Shown: in pieces, positions 25,258 through 35,148 of the stretch
How positions within the stretch are numbered: the stretch's first letter is position 1
Layout: each line of letters opens with the position of its first letter
Assembly (NCBI GenBank): GCA_023457495.1
Contig: JAEWLQ010000082.1
Span: forward strand, 74,811 to 138,810
Source: Pseudomonadota bacterium
Lineage (GTDB): Bacteria; Pseudomonadota; Gammaproteobacteria; Steroidobacterales; Steroidobacteraceae
Length of the DNA: 64,000 nucleotides
Direction of reading: 5' to 3'
The notes under the pieces: generated by a model
Database searches by the model: none
The model's input: the letters and a program-made list of their open reading frames with translations, nothing else
What the model was told of the DNA's origin: nothing
Position numbers and translations under genes: made by a program

Positions 25258-26567
25258 AAGCCTCGCCTCTGGTCCTGTTTCTCGAACTGAACGAAATCAA
25301 TTTCGACTTCGTGCGCAAGTATTGCGAGGCCGGCATGCTGCCGAATCTCGCGGATCTCCTGCGCCGCTATCCATTGCATCGCACGGTATCCGAGAAAAAC
25401 TACGAGGAACTCGAGCCCTGGATCCAGTGGGTCACGGCGCATACCGGGATGCCGCTGCGCGAGCACGGGGTGTTTCGGCTCGGCGACATCATCAACACCG
25501 ATATCGACCAGATCTGGGAGCAGCTCGAGCGACGCGGCGTACGCGTCGGCGCGGTCAGTCCCATGAACGCCAAGAACCGGCTCGATGCTCCCGCGTTCTT
25601 CATTCCCGATCCGTGGACGCGCACGAAGGTGAGCGCGGGGCCCGTCGCGAAGGATTTGTATGACGCTATCTGCGTCGCCGTGAACGAGAACGCCAGCGGG
25701 CGTTTCGGCCCGGCCGTCGCCTGGCGGCTGGTGCGCGGCATGCTCGCCTACGCGCGTCCGCGGCACTACGTCAAGTACCTCAAGTACGTGATCGGCTCGC
25801 TGCGCGGAGCGCCCTGGCGGCGCGCGTTGTTCCTCGACCTGCTGCTCGGCGACCTGTTCGTGCAGGAGGTGCGGAACACCTCGCCGCAGTTCGCGAGCCT
25901 GTTCCTGAACGCGGGCGCGCACATCCAGCATCACTACATGTTCTGCTCGAGCGCGTATGGCGGCGAGCGACGCAACCCCGGCTGGTACATCAAGCCCGGC
26001 CTCGATCCGGTTCGGGAAGTGCTCGAGCTGTACGACGACATGCTGGGCACGGTGCTGCGCGAGTTCCCGAATGCGCGCGTGATGCTCGCGACGGGCCTAC
26101 ACCAGGATCCGCACGAGAAGATGACTTACTACTGGCGCCTGCGACGCCATGACGATTTCCTGCGAAAGATAGGCGTGCCGTTCGCCAGCGTCGAAGGCCG
26201 CATGTCGCGCGACTTCCTCGTGCGCTGCAATTCGCACGAACAGGCGCTCGCGGCGCAAAAGCGCATTGAGTCCGCGCACGCCCCCAATGGTGCGCCGCTT
26301 TTCGAAGTCGACAATCGCGGTATGGACCTGTTCGTGATGCTGGTCTATGCCGACAACGTCGACGACGCCTTCACCTACACGGTCGGGAACCAGACGTTCA
26401 CCGACCTGGCGTCCGATGTCGTGTTCGTCGCGATCAAGAACGGGAAACACAATGGCATCGGGTACTTCCTGGATGCCGGCTCAAGGGCGGGGGAGTCCGC
26501 GAGCGAATTTCCCCTGGCTGCACTGCCTCGCAGGATCATGGAGGCCGTCCTGGGACCGGCTGGGTAG
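25254..26567 (+). CDS. Alkaline-phosphatase-superfamily-like protein of unknown function
   Basis: This 437-residue protein has LFLELNEINFDFVRKYCEAG at its start, with an acidic metal-ligand-like cluster and a MLPNLADLL segment, as in type I phosphodiesterase/nucleotide pyrophosphatase folds. NAGAHIQHHYMF (around 221) and KNGKHNGIGYF near the C-terminus supply candidate metal-binding histidines. The canonical nucleophile Thr/Ser is not obvious, so catalysis is uncertain. There is no signal peptide. It is four-base coupled to the GT4 gene. It might add or remove a phosphate-linked substituent on the glycan, but I cannot assign a reaction. Confidence 0.6.
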   Translation: MKASPLVLFLELNEINFDFVRKYCEAGMLPNLADLLRRYPLHRTVSEKNYEELEPWIQWVTAHTGMPLREHGVFRLGDIINTDIDQIWEQLERRGVRVGAVSPMNAKNRLDAPAFFIPDPWTRTKVSAGPVAKDLYDAICVAVNENASGRFGPAVAWRLVRGMLAYARPRHYVKYLKYVIGSLRGAPWRRALFLDLLLGDLFVQEVRNTSPQFASLFLNAGAHIQHHYMFCSSAYGGERRNPGWYIKPGLDPVREVLELYDDMLGTVLREFPNARVMLATGLHQDPHEKMTYYWRLRRHDDFLRKIGVPFASVEGRMSRDFLVRCNSHEQALAAQKRIESAHAPNGAPLFEVDNRGMDLFVMLVYADNVDDAFTYTVGNQTFTDLASDVVFVAIKNGKHNGIGYFLDAGSRAGESASEFPLAALPRRIMEAVLGPAG

Positions 26568-26579
26568 TTTCAAACTACC
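26563..26579. repeat. 17-bp perfect palindrome GGTAGTTT-C-AAACTACC
   Basis: Eight-base arms (26563-26570 and 26572-26579) flank a central C, overlapping the TAG stop of the preceding gene. The same octamer recurs singly at 1774, 22793, 31790 and 41157. It could be a weak hairpin (six-base stem, five-base loop) or a protein-binding site. Confidence 0.5.
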
Positions 26580-26875
26580 AATCCCATTAGAACCACTCCA
26601 AACAGCCCTTCAAACGGGCCCCTGTCGCCAAAATGTGACGGTGCATCGGACTTTTTCGCGCCAGATTGTGAGAGAAACCAGCCCGTCGTGACAGAAGGGA
26701 ATCCGAGCCGGTGTGTCCGCCCCCTATAGCCGGTTGAACGCCATGGACCCATGTTTTCCTGACTATTCTTATTTCGTGCAACTGCTTACGGTCGAAAATT
26801 CAGATGGTTATACTTCGCCCGCTCTCAGGGGCGGAAGCGCGTCGCCAGCATTGGCGGCGGCCAAAGAGGATCTCC
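26568..26875. other. Intergenic region upstream of the WecA-like gene
   Basis: This 308-base stretch is visibly richer in A+T than its surroundings and has no supported gene. An ATG at 26804 is in frame with the next gene but lacks a ribosome site. It probably holds the promoter for the 26876 gene. I see TTGAAC at about 26727 but no well-spaced -10, so I do not assign one. Confidence 0.4.
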
Positions 26876-27973
26876 GTGACCAGTGAAATTGGCGCCGGAC
26901 TGGCGTGTTTCTTTGCAACACTTCTCGCAATGCTCGCGTTGCGTCCCGTTGCAGTCGTAGTCGAGCTAGTAGACAAACCCGGCGGTCGCAAAACGCATCG
27001 TGGCGAGATTCCGGTCGTCGGCGGTCTCGCCATGTTCATCGGCTGTAGCTTCGGCATCGGGCTCCTGCCTCCCAGCCAGTTTGTAACTGCGTCACTGCTG
27101 TCCGCCGCGGCGTTAGTGGTGCTCGTTGGAATGCTCGATGACCGCTTCGAAATTTCCCCGGTCGCACGCCTGACTGCGCACCTCGTCGCGGCGCTGCTTG
27201 TGCTCGCGACCTCGACGGATCTCGCGATCACCACGCTCGGTCGTCCGTTTGGCAATTCGTTGATAGAGTTCTCCGACCTCGGAGGCGCCGCGTTCACCTG
27301 CATCGCGATCGTGGGCGCGATCAACGCATTCAATATGCTCGATGGCATGGATGGGCTCGCCGGGACGCTGGCGTTCAATGCGCTGCTCGCGCTGACCTGG
27401 CTAACGTCGCTCTCGGGCGATCAGATGGTCGGCAACGTGAGTATCGTGCTCTCGGGTGCCGTTGCCGCGTTCCTCATCTTCAATATTCCGGCGAAGTTCA
27501 ACCGCCGCGTCCGGTGTTTCATGGGAGACGCTGGCAGTACCTTGCTAGGATTCTTACTCGCCTGTATGTGCATCAGCGCCTCGCAGGGCGAGGGGCCCGT
27601 GATCGCGCCGACTACCACGCTGTGGATTGTCGCGATCCCACTCTACGAGCTGCTCTGGACGACGATGCGTCGCGTCCTCAACGGTCGTTCGCCATTCCAG
27701 CCCGATCGCGCGCACTTTCACCACAAGTTGCTCGACGCGGGATTCGGCGTGCGCGGTGCGTTTTTCGTCCTGATCTGCATCGGCGCATTGCTCTCGCTCA
27801 CAGGGATCAGCATTCACTATTTCGAGATCCCGGACGGCCTTTCCTTCGTTTTCTGGCTGCTGAGCGGGCTCGGCATGGTCGTGCTCATGCACAACGCCAG
27901 GTTGCTGTGGCACATACTGCCGAAACGCTTCCGGCGCGTGCGTCCGGCCGAGGGCGAGTTCGACACCGCCTGA
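26876..27973 (+). CDS. Undecaprenyl-phosphate sugar-1-phosphate transferase (WecA/MraY family)
   Basis: This 365-residue polytopic membrane enzyme starts a lipid-linked glycan by moving a sugar-1-phosphate from a UDP-sugar to undecaprenyl phosphate. VGMLDDRFEIS, NAFNMLDGMDGLAG, RCFMGDAGST and the AHFHHKLL histidine motif are the family's active-site and nucleotide-sugar signatures. I choose GTG 26876, five bases after AGAGGA, giving a length like E. coli WecA (367), rather than ATG 26804. About ten helices are expected. It is followed after 133 bases by ugd. A second initiator of a different fold is encoded at 58598. Confidence 0.93.
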   Translation: MTSEIGAGLACFFATLLAMLALRPVAVVVELVDKPGGRKTHRGEIPVVGGLAMFIGCSFGIGLLPPSQFVTASLLSAAALVVLVGMLDDRFEISPVARLTAHLVAALLVLATSTDLAITTLGRPFGNSLIEFSDLGGAAFTCIAIVGAINAFNMLDGMDGLAGTLAFNALLALTWLTSLSGDQMVGNVSIVLSGAVAAFLIFNIPAKFNRRVRCFMGDAGSTLLGFLLACMCISASQGEGPVIAPTTTLWIVAIPLYELLWTTMRRVLNGRSPFQPDRAHFHHKLLDAGFGVRGAFFVLICIGALLSLTGISIHYFEIPDGLSFVFWLLSGLGMVVLMHNARLLWHILPKRFRRVRPAEGEFDTA

Positions 27974-28106
27974 CAGCTTGCGGGCTGCCTCCGGGCGCCC
28001 CCGAGTTTCATACTCTTGAGTTCCGACAGCGACCGGAGGCGCGCGCGTAAGGCCTATTCGTTAAGATTCCGCCCCTTGCGTCCACTTGGGCGTCTGCAGG
28101 GATTCC

Positions 28107-29440
<1,334 letters not shown>

Positions 29441-29444
<4 letters not shown>

Positions 29445-29977
29445 CCCGACGCGGATTCCGTCCGTGCCGGATTGCGGCGGGGCCGTCCCCGCCCGCGATG
29501 TCGTGAGATCGCGCGCTGCGGCGGCGCATACACGCCGGCTTCTTCCGCGATGCGCAGCGTGAACGGATTGCGAACGATCACGCCTGCATACTCAGCTCCG
29601 TCCTCCAGATCCTCGCTCAGCAGCAGCACGCAGCGTTGGACCTGGGCCGCGGCGACGACGAGGCAATCCGGCCAGGTCAGCCGATACCGGCCTTCGACAT
29701 CGTGCGCGCACTCGATCACTTCCCGGTCGATGGGCTGGGGATTCCAGGCCGATAGATAGAACTGCACGTCGTCCCAGGCGTCTTCACGCCGGATCGGGCT
29801 GCGAAACCTTCGCGTGGTGACGTCGTAGTACTCGTTGAGCACCTGGACGCTGGTCCGTCCGCGTTCCTCGTTCCACAACAAGCGCAGCCATTCCATCGCG
29901 GCAGCCCGTTTCGCCGCATCGCGCGGATCCCGGGCATGAATCAGCAGGCTCGTGTCAACGAATACGAACGCGGTCAT
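29441..29977 (-). CDS. PIN-domain toxin, VapC-like
   Basis: This 178-residue protein opens FVFVDTSLLIHARD with the first catalytic Asp, has VLNEYYDV with the conserved Glu, and LTWPDCLVVAAAQ with the third acidic residue, so the Mg-dependent RNase site looks intact. The core is about 140 residues, and the last 35 are a basic, Arg-rich tail (RGRGRPRRNP) unusual for VapC, which could bind RNA or come from read-through after the original stop was lost. The ATG lies 23 bases inside the upstream antitoxin gene, giving the normal antitoxin-then-toxin coupling. Confidence 0.88.
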
Positions 29978-30197
29978 GGATCTCGTCCCGGCCGGGGTAT
30001 TTCTCGGGTTCTTCCTTCAGATCGAAGGGTGGTTTGGACAGGTACCGCCGCATTGCGCGCTGATACTCGCGGCGATCCTTCATCCGCGCCTCGAGGATCT
30101 CTCCGAGCAATCGCGACACGCTCTTGTTCTGCTCGGCGGCGTACACCCGGACCCAGTCGGCGGTGTCTTCGTCGAGCGTCACCGTGATGTTTTTCAT
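29955..30197 (-). CDS. Ribbon-helix-helix antitoxin of the PIN toxin
   Basis: This 80-residue protein begins MKNITVTLDEDTADWVRVYA and continues with NKSVSRLLGEIL, a beta strand plus two helices typical of CopG/RHH DNA-binding antitoxins. The charged C-terminal half (SKPPFDLKEEPEKYPGRD) would wrap and block the toxin. An alternative start two codons upstream (ATG 30203) cannot be excluded. The gene overlaps the toxin by 23 bases. The palindrome at 30206-30228, immediately upstream, is the expected autoregulatory operator. The pair interrupts the ugd-manC-manB sugar genes on the opposite strand. Confidence 0.85.
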   Translation of the reverse strand: MKNITVTLDEDTADWVRVYAAEQNKSVSRLLGEILEARMKDRREYQRAMRRYLSKPPFDLKEEPEKYPGRDEIHDRVRIR

Positions 30198-30205
30198 TAC
30201 CATCA

Positions 30206-30228
30206 AAATACACGAATTTCGTGTATTT
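30206..30228. promoter_or_regulatory. Perfect 23-bp palindromic operator between antitoxin and manC
   Basis: AAATACACGAA (30206-30216) and TTCGTGTATTT (30218-30228) are exact reverse complements around one central T. It ends eight bases from the antitoxin ATG on the minus strand and lies 38 bases before the manC ATG on the plus strand. RHH antitoxins normally bind such sites, so it is probably the toxin-antitoxin autorepression operator and could also affect manC. Confidence 0.8.
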
Positions 30229-30266
30229 GTGACCGGCACTATCAAACCGCGTACGATGCGCAGCAG

Positions 30267-31391
30267 ATGAAACTCGTCCCCGTCATCCTCTCTGGCGGCT
30301 CCGGAACCCGCCTCTGGCCGCTCTCCCGCGAACTCCTTCCCAAACAGCTTCTTGCGCTCACTGGCGAGCGAACCATGCTCCAGGAGACCGCGGCGCGGCT
30401 GACCGGCTTCCCGGGCGTGTCCGGCCCCGTGGTCGTCTGCAACGAGGCCCATCGCTTTCTCGTCGCCGAGCAGCTTCGCGAGATGGGCCTGCCGCCCGCC
30501 GCGATCCTGCTCGAGCCCGCGGGTCGCAATACCGCGCCCGCCATTGCACTCGCCGCGCACGCGGTGCTCGCTTCGGTCGGCCCGGATGCTGTCATGCTGG
30601 TTTTGCCGGCGGACCACGTTCTCGGGGATCTCGAGGCGTTCCAGGCAGCGATCAAGCTCGCATTGCCGGCGGCCGAATCGGGTTCCCTGGTCGCCTTCGG
30701 CATCGTCGCGCGCACGCCTGAAACCGGTTATGGCTACATCCGTCGGGGTGCGGGCGCAGGTCCGGTGGCTCCCATCGCGCAATTCGTCGAAAAGCCGGAT
30801 CTGGCGCGCGCGCGGGAATTCATCGCATCGGGCGAGTACTTCTGGAATTCCGGCATGTTCATGCTCGGCGCGCGACGCTATCTCGACGAGCTCGCGGTAC
30901 ATGCACCGGACATCGCTGAAGTGTGCCAGCGCGCCAGCGCCACCGCGGTGCGCGACGCGGACTTCACGCGCATCGACGCGGCGATTTTTTCCACGTGCCG
31001 CAGCGATTCGGTCGACTACGCGGTGATGGAACGGACCCGCGATGCGGTGATGGTGCCGCTCGATGCCGGCTGGAACGACGTCGGCTCCTGGGACGCATTG
31101 CACGGGGTGTTGCCCGCCGACGAGCGCGGCAATGTTGCCCGCGGCGACGTGCTGATCGAGGACTCGAGCGGATGTTACGTGCACGCGGACAGCCGCCTCG
31201 TGGCGGCGCTGGGTCTGCATGACATGGTGATCGTGGAAACCGCTGACGCCGTCCTGGTTGCGCCCCGGGATAAAGTCCAGGACGTGAAGAAACTGGTGGC
31301 GCGCATCAAGGCCGCGGGCCGGATGGAGCACGTCGCGCACGCGGCTCCGGGCGCGCAGGTAGTCAGCGACAAGAAAGGAAAACAGCAGTGA
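30267..31391 (+). CDS. manC: Mannose-1-phosphate guanylyltransferase, single domain
   Basis: This 374-residue enzyme makes GDP-mannose. The nucleotide loop ILSGGSGTRLWPLSRE (7-22) with LLPKQ, and LPADHV, QFVEKPDLARA, YFWNSGMF and WNDVGSW are the standard ManC/AlgA motifs. The bifunctional AlgA/ManC has an extra C-terminal phosphomannose isomerase cupin (total about 475); that domain is missing here, so mannose-6-phosphate must be supplied elsewhere. The in-frame extension to 29952 is rejected because it crosses the toxin-antitoxin genes and operator. The stop overlaps the ManB start (GTGA). Confidence 0.92.
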   Translation: MKLVPVILSGGSGTRLWPLSRELLPKQLLALTGERTMLQETAARLTGFPGVSGPVVVCNEAHRFLVAEQLREMGLPPAAILLEPAGRNTAPAIALAAHAVLASVGPDAVMLVLPADHVLGDLEAFQAAIKLALPAAESGSLVAFGIVARTPETGYGYIRRGAGAGPVAPIAQFVEKPDLARAREFIASGEYFWNSGMFMLGARRYLDELAVHAPDIAEVCQRASATAVRDADFTRIDAAIFSTCRSDSVDYAVMERTRDAVMVPLDAGWNDVGSWDALHGVLPADERGNVARGDVLIEDSSGCYVHADSRLVAALGLHDMVIVETADAVLVAPRDKVQDVKKLVARIKAAGRMEHVAHAAPGAQVVSDKKGKQQ

Positions 31392-32767
31392 CGGTGAATC
31401 TTTCGGCGTTCAAGGCCTACGACATTCGCGGCCGCATCCCCGACGAGCTCAACCCCGAACTCGTCTACCAGATCGGGCGCGCCTACGCGGCGTACGTGAA
31501 CCCGAAGCAGGTCGCGGTCGGCCGCGACATCCGTCTCACGAGCAGCCAGTTCGCCGACGAGTTGATCCGCGGTCTCACCGACGCCGGCGTCAACGTGATC
31601 GACATCGGCCTGTGCGGCACCGAGGGCGTGTACTTCGCGACGTTCCACTGGAACCTCGACGGCGGCATCATGGTCACGGCGAGCCACAACCCGCCCGACT
31701 ACAACGGCCTGAAGCTCGTGCGCGAGCAGAGCAAGCCGATCGGTTCGGACTCGGGTCTCAAGGACATCGCCGCGATGATCTCGTCGGGCAAACTACCGCC
31801 GCCGGCCGCCGCCAAGGGCAAGGTGACGACGCTCGATACGTCGAAGGAATACATCGATCACCTGCTCGGCTACGTCAACCGCAAGGCGCTGCGCAAGCTC
31901 AAGGTCGTCGTGGACGCGGGCAACGGCGGCGCCGGACTTGCCGTCGACAAGCTCGAGCCGCATCTGCCGTTCGAATTCATCAAGGTGCGCCACGAGCCGA
32001 ACGGCAACTTCCCGCAGGGCGTGCCGAACCCGATGCTCGAGGAGAATCGCGGCCCCACGCTCGAGGCGCTGAAGAAGTCCGGCGCCGACGTCGGCATCGC
32101 CTGGGATGGCGACTACGACCGCTGCTTCTTCTACGACTCGAAGGGCTCCTTCATCGAGGGCTACTACATCGTCGGCCTGCTGGCCGAAAGTTTTCTCGCG
32201 AAGCAGCCCGGCGCGCGCATCGTCTACGACCCGCGCCTCACCTGGAACACCATCGACACCGTGAAGCGGCTCGGCGGCGTGCCGATCATGAGCAAGTCGG
32301 GCCACGCGTTCATCAAGCAGAAGATGCGCGAGGTCGACGGTGCCTATGGCGGCGAGATGAGCGCGCATCATTACTTCCGCGATTTCTCCTACTGCGACAG
32401 CGGCATGATCCCGTGGCTGCTGGTGCTCGAGCGCGTGTGCGAATCCGGCAAATCGCTCGATGAGCTCGTCGCGGCGCGCATCAAGGCGTTCCCGTCGAGC
32501 GGCGAGATCAACCGCAAGCTCCCCGACGCGAAGAAGGTCCTGGCCGAAGCCGAGGCCAGATACGCCAAGGGCGCGGAAGTCGTGGACCATACCGATGGCC
32601 TGTCCGTCGACTTCAAGGACTGGCGCTTCAACGTGCGCGCATCCAACACGGAACCCTTGGTGCGCCTCAACGTCGAATCCCGCGGCAACGAGGCTCTGAT
32701 GCGCGAGAAGACGGCGGAATTGCTCGCCTTCCTCGACAGCATGGGCGCCATCAAAGCCAACCACTGA
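31388..32767 (+). CDS. manB: Phosphomannomutase/phosphoglucomutase
   Basis: This 459-residue alpha-D-phosphohexomutase interconverts mannose-6-phosphate and mannose-1-phosphate (and often the glucose pair, as AlgC does). The phosphoserine is S99 in VTASHNPPDYNGLK, and the metal loop is WDGDYDRCFF. FKAYDIRGRIP at the N-terminus is typical of the AlgC/ManB group, as is the length. The start is GTG 31388, overlapping manC by four bases. With manC it provides GDP-mannose for the glycan. The stop lies two bases before a repeat copy at 32769. Confidence 0.93.
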   Translation: MTVNLSAFKAYDIRGRIPDELNPELVYQIGRAYAAYVNPKQVAVGRDIRLTSSQFADELIRGLTDAGVNVIDIGLCGTEGVYFATFHWNLDGGIMVTASHNPPDYNGLKLVREQSKPIGSDSGLKDIAAMISSGKLPPPAAAKGKVTTLDTSKEYIDHLLGYVNRKALRKLKVVVDAGNGGAGLAVDKLEPHLPFEFIKVRHEPNGNFPQGVPNPMLEENRGPTLEALKKSGADVGIAWDGDYDRCFFYDSKGSFIEGYYIVGLLAESFLAKQPGARIVYDPRLTWNTIDTVKRLGGVPIMSKSGHAFIKQKMREVDGAYGGEMSAHHYFRDFSYCDSGMIPWLLVLERVCESGKSLDELVAARIKAFPSSGEINRKLPDAKKVLAEAEARYAKGAEVVDHTDGLSVDFKDWRFNVRASNTEPLVRLNVESRGNEALMREKTAELLAFLDSMGAIKANH

Positions 32768-32768
32768 A

Positions 32769-32805
32769 ATGGGGACATTCCCTGTTTCCTAGCAAAAGGG
32801 GACAG
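32769..32805 (+). repeat. 37-bp GGGGACA repeat, copy 1 (direct)
   Basis: The copy starts ATGGGGACATTCC, holds TTTCCTAGCAAA and ends GGGGACAG. It matches copies 2 and 3 (34488, 35456) at 34 of 37 positions. It fills the gap between manB and the peptidase, and its GGGG may act in the peptidase ribosome site. Together with copy 2 it brackets the peptidase gene as a direct repeat. Confidence 0.85.
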
Positions 32806-32811
32806 ACCTCG

Positions 32812-34488
32812 ATGAATTCATTCCTGCGCCGGCTGGCTTTCGCCGCCGTTTTCGCCACCGCCGCCCAAGCGCAAACCCCCGCGCCGGATTTCGCGATTCC
32901 GCCCGCGGTCGAGGCCACCGCCAAGGCCCAGATCACGGCTGCGGCGCTCGAGGCGCCGATCCGCTTCCTCGCGTCCGACGAGTTGGAAGGCCGCGGTCCC
33001 GCCACGCGCGGCGACAAGCTCACGCGGCTCTACCTCGCGAGCCAGCTGCAACAGCTCGGCTATCTACCCGGCGGCGGCAACGGTGGATGGGACCAGGAGT
33101 TCGACATCGTCGGCGTCACCGCGCACATGCCGGCGAGCTGGTCGTTCGCCAGCAAGAAGGGCGGCGTCGACCTCAAGTGGTCCGACGACTACATCGCCAG
33201 CAGCGGCGTGCAGTCCGCCACCGGTTCCATCAAGGATGCCGAACTCGTGTTCGTCGGCTACGGCATCGAAGCACCCGAATACAAGTGGGACGACTTCAAG
33301 GGCGTCGACGTCAGGGGCAAGGTGCTCGTGATGCTCAACAACGACCCGGACTGGGATCCGAAGTTGTTCGGTGGCAAGGCGCGCCTGTATTACGGCCGCT
33401 GGACGTACAAGTACGAAAGCGCCGCGCGCCACGGCGCCGCGGGCGCGATCATCATTCATACGACGCCATCGGCCGGATATCCCTGGCAGGTCGTGCAGTC
33501 CTCCTGGGGCGGCGAGCAGTTCGAATTGCCGGCCGAGAGCGAGCCGCGGGTTCAGATGAAAGCCTGGGCTACCGAGGACGCCGCGCGCCGCCTGGTGAAG
33601 GCCGGGGGGTTCGACCTCGACAAACTGGTTGCCTCGGCCAAGACCCGCGCCTTCAAGCCGGTGAAGCTCGGCCTGACTACTTCGATCGGGTTCGACAACA
33701 AGATCTCGAAAGTCCGCACCGCCAATGTCGCGGGGCTGTTGCCCGGCAGCGATCCGAAGCTCAAGGACGAGGTCGTGATCTATTCCGCCCATCACGATCA
33801 CTTCGGCATCGGCGAGCCGGACAAGACCGGAGACAAGATCTACAACGGCGCGCAAGACAATGCCTCGGGCTGCGCGCAGCTCCTGGCCATCGCGCGCGCG
33901 ATGGCGGCGCTGCCGGAGCGGCCGCGGCGTTCGGTGCTGATGCTGTTCGTCGCGGGAGAAGAGCAGGGGTTGCTGGGCTCGAAGTATTACGCCGAGCATC
34001 CGACCTTCGCGCCCGGAAAAATCGCCGCGAACATCAACTACGACGGCGGCAATTTCCTCGGCCGTACGAAGGACCTCACGCAGATCGGTTACGGCAAATC
34101 CTCGCTCGATGCGGTCGCGCGCGCGTTGCTCGAGAAGCAGGGCCGCGTGCTGGTGCCGGATCAGCAGCCCGACAAGGGCTACTACTACCGCTCCGACCAG
34201 TTCTCATTCGCCAAGATCGGCGTGCCCGCGTTGTACTTCGATGAAGGCAGCCAGTTCATCGGCAAACCCGAAGGCTGGGGCCGGGAGAAGAAAGATGCGT
34301 GGACCGAACACGTCTACCACCAGCCCAGCGACGAGATCGACGACACCTGGGTGTTCGACGGCATGATCGAAGACGCCACGATCGGTTTCGAAGCCGGCTG
34401 GCTCGTGGCCCAAGCAGACGAGATGCCCACCTGGAACAAGGGCGACGAATTCGAGGCCGCGCGCAAGAAGGCCATCGCCGCGAAATAA
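32812..34488 (+). CDS. Exported M28-family zinc aminopeptidase with PA-like insert
   Basis: This 558-residue protein has a signal peptide (MNSFLRRLAFAAVFATAAQA, cleavage after AQA). The zinc-ligand set of M28 enzymes is present: YSAHHDHFG (His, Asp), GAQDNASG (bridging Asp), GEEQGLLGS (catalytic and ligand Glu), NINYDGGN (Asp) and VYHQPSDE (His). A PA-type domain lies around 130-250 (VFVGYGIEAPEYKWDDFKG). It should act in the periplasm or outside the cell, trimming N-terminal residues. It is unrelated to the sugar genes upstream. It is tightly bracketed by 37-bp repeat copies at 32769 and 34488, the latter overlapping its stop. Confidence 0.92.
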   Translation: MNSFLRRLAFAAVFATAAQAQTPAPDFAIPPAVEATAKAQITAAALEAPIRFLASDELEGRGPATRGDKLTRLYLASQLQQLGYLPGGGNGGWDQEFDIVGVTAHMPASWSFASKKGGVDLKWSDDYIASSGVQSATGSIKDAELVFVGYGIEAPEYKWDDFKGVDVRGKVLVMLNNDPDWDPKLFGGKARLYYGRWTYKYESAARHGAAGAIIIHTTPSAGYPWQVVQSSWGGEQFELPAESEPRVQMKAWATEDAARRLVKAGGFDLDKLVASAKTRAFKPVKLGLTTSIGFDNKISKVRTANVAGLLPGSDPKLKDEVVIYSAHHDHFGIGEPDKTGDKIYNGAQDNASGCAQLLAIARAMAALPERPRRSVLMLFVAGEEQGLLGSKYYAEHPTFAPGKIAANINYDGGNFLGRTKDLTQIGYGKSSLDAVARALLEKQGRVLVPDQQPDKGYYYRSDQFSFAKIGVPALYFDEGSQFIGKPEGWGREKKDAWTEHVYHQPSDEIDDTWVFDGMIEDATIGFEAGWLVAQADEMPTWNKGDEFEAARKKAIAAK

Positions 34489-34524
34489 TGGGGACATTCC
34501 TCGTTTCCTAGCAAACGGGGACAG
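34488..34524 (+). repeat. 37-bp GGGGACA repeat, copy 2 (left end of 1-kb element)
   Basis: The copy is identical over all 37 bases to the reverse complement of 35456-35492 and differs from 32769-32805 at three positions. It contains a direct repeat of GGGGACA 20 bases apart around a CGTTT-CCTAGC-AAACG hairpin (34502-34517). Its first base is the last base of the peptidase stop. Confidence 0.9.
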
Positions 34525-34538
34525 GCCTGGGGCGTGGG

Positions 34539-34875
34539 TCGTATCGGTACGAGCTTCGATGAGTCCCTGAAGACGACTGTGCTGGGCTGCGCGTGGCAAG
34601 GCCGCCGCCCACGCGATGGGGTGTCGCTCCCGCGGCGCACTCCAGCTACTGGGTGCGCCAGATTTGTGGCCCGCCGGCCGTGCGGGCGGGTTATCTGTCT
34701 CTGCCAATCTTGAAGGGCGCCTAGCGCAGTCGGAGGGAGCCGTTTGCCGGCTCAGTGCCTTGCGCGAACGCCGGATGCGCCGCGTACGCGAAGCCCCATC
34801 GCGTGTGCACCGTCCTTGCCAGTCACTGTCCGCGCGGTCGTCTTCAGGGTCTCATCGAAGCGCGTAGCGGTACGG
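34539..34875 (+). repeat. Fold-back (MITE-like) unit A, about 337 bp
   Basis: Terminal inverted repeats GCTTCGATGAGTCCCTGAAG... (34553-34577) and 34837-34861 match at 24 of 25 positions and extend outward less perfectly to 34539 and 34875. Inside are three clear hairpins: 34635-34658 (ten-base stem, one bulged T), 34670-34690 (six-base stem) and 34737-34753 (six-base stem, TTTGC loop). The interior is repeated in reverse orientation, with substitutions, in unit B. No convincing protein is encoded. Confidence 0.82.
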
Positions 34876-35148
34876 CCGCACGCGGGGCACGTTCGTTCGA
34901 GAGCGAAGCAGGATCGCCGCACTTTACGCACCATCGCGTTTGGTTGGAAAAGTGGCGCGTCCCACTACTCGTGGAGGGTCGCAGCGCTCGACGTAGTTAG
35001 GCATCGCAATGCACGTGCGCATCACGACGACCGCCGCGCGATGCTTCCCCAGAGCGGGAATTTCCCGACTCTTCTCTGATCTCAGCCATCCGGGCCGACA
35101 TTCCACGTCACCTACCTGCGGAACGCGGACTCCACGTCCTCGTGCGCA
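34876..35148. other. Central spacer of the 1-kb repeat element
   Basis: These 273 bases lie between the two fold-back units. No open frame is convincing and no repeat partner is seen in the window. A lone GTTAGGC (34996-35002) resembles half of an integron attC core, but its partner is missing. I see nothing else in it. Confidence 0.5.

Noticed and set aside
29952..30266. N-terminal extension of manC
   Set aside because: It would run through the toxin-antitoxin genes and operator; ManC homology starts exactly at ATG 30267.
34996..35002. GTTAGGC resembling an integron attC core
   Set aside because: Only one half-site is present; no inverse RYYYAAC partner, cassette or integrase is seen.
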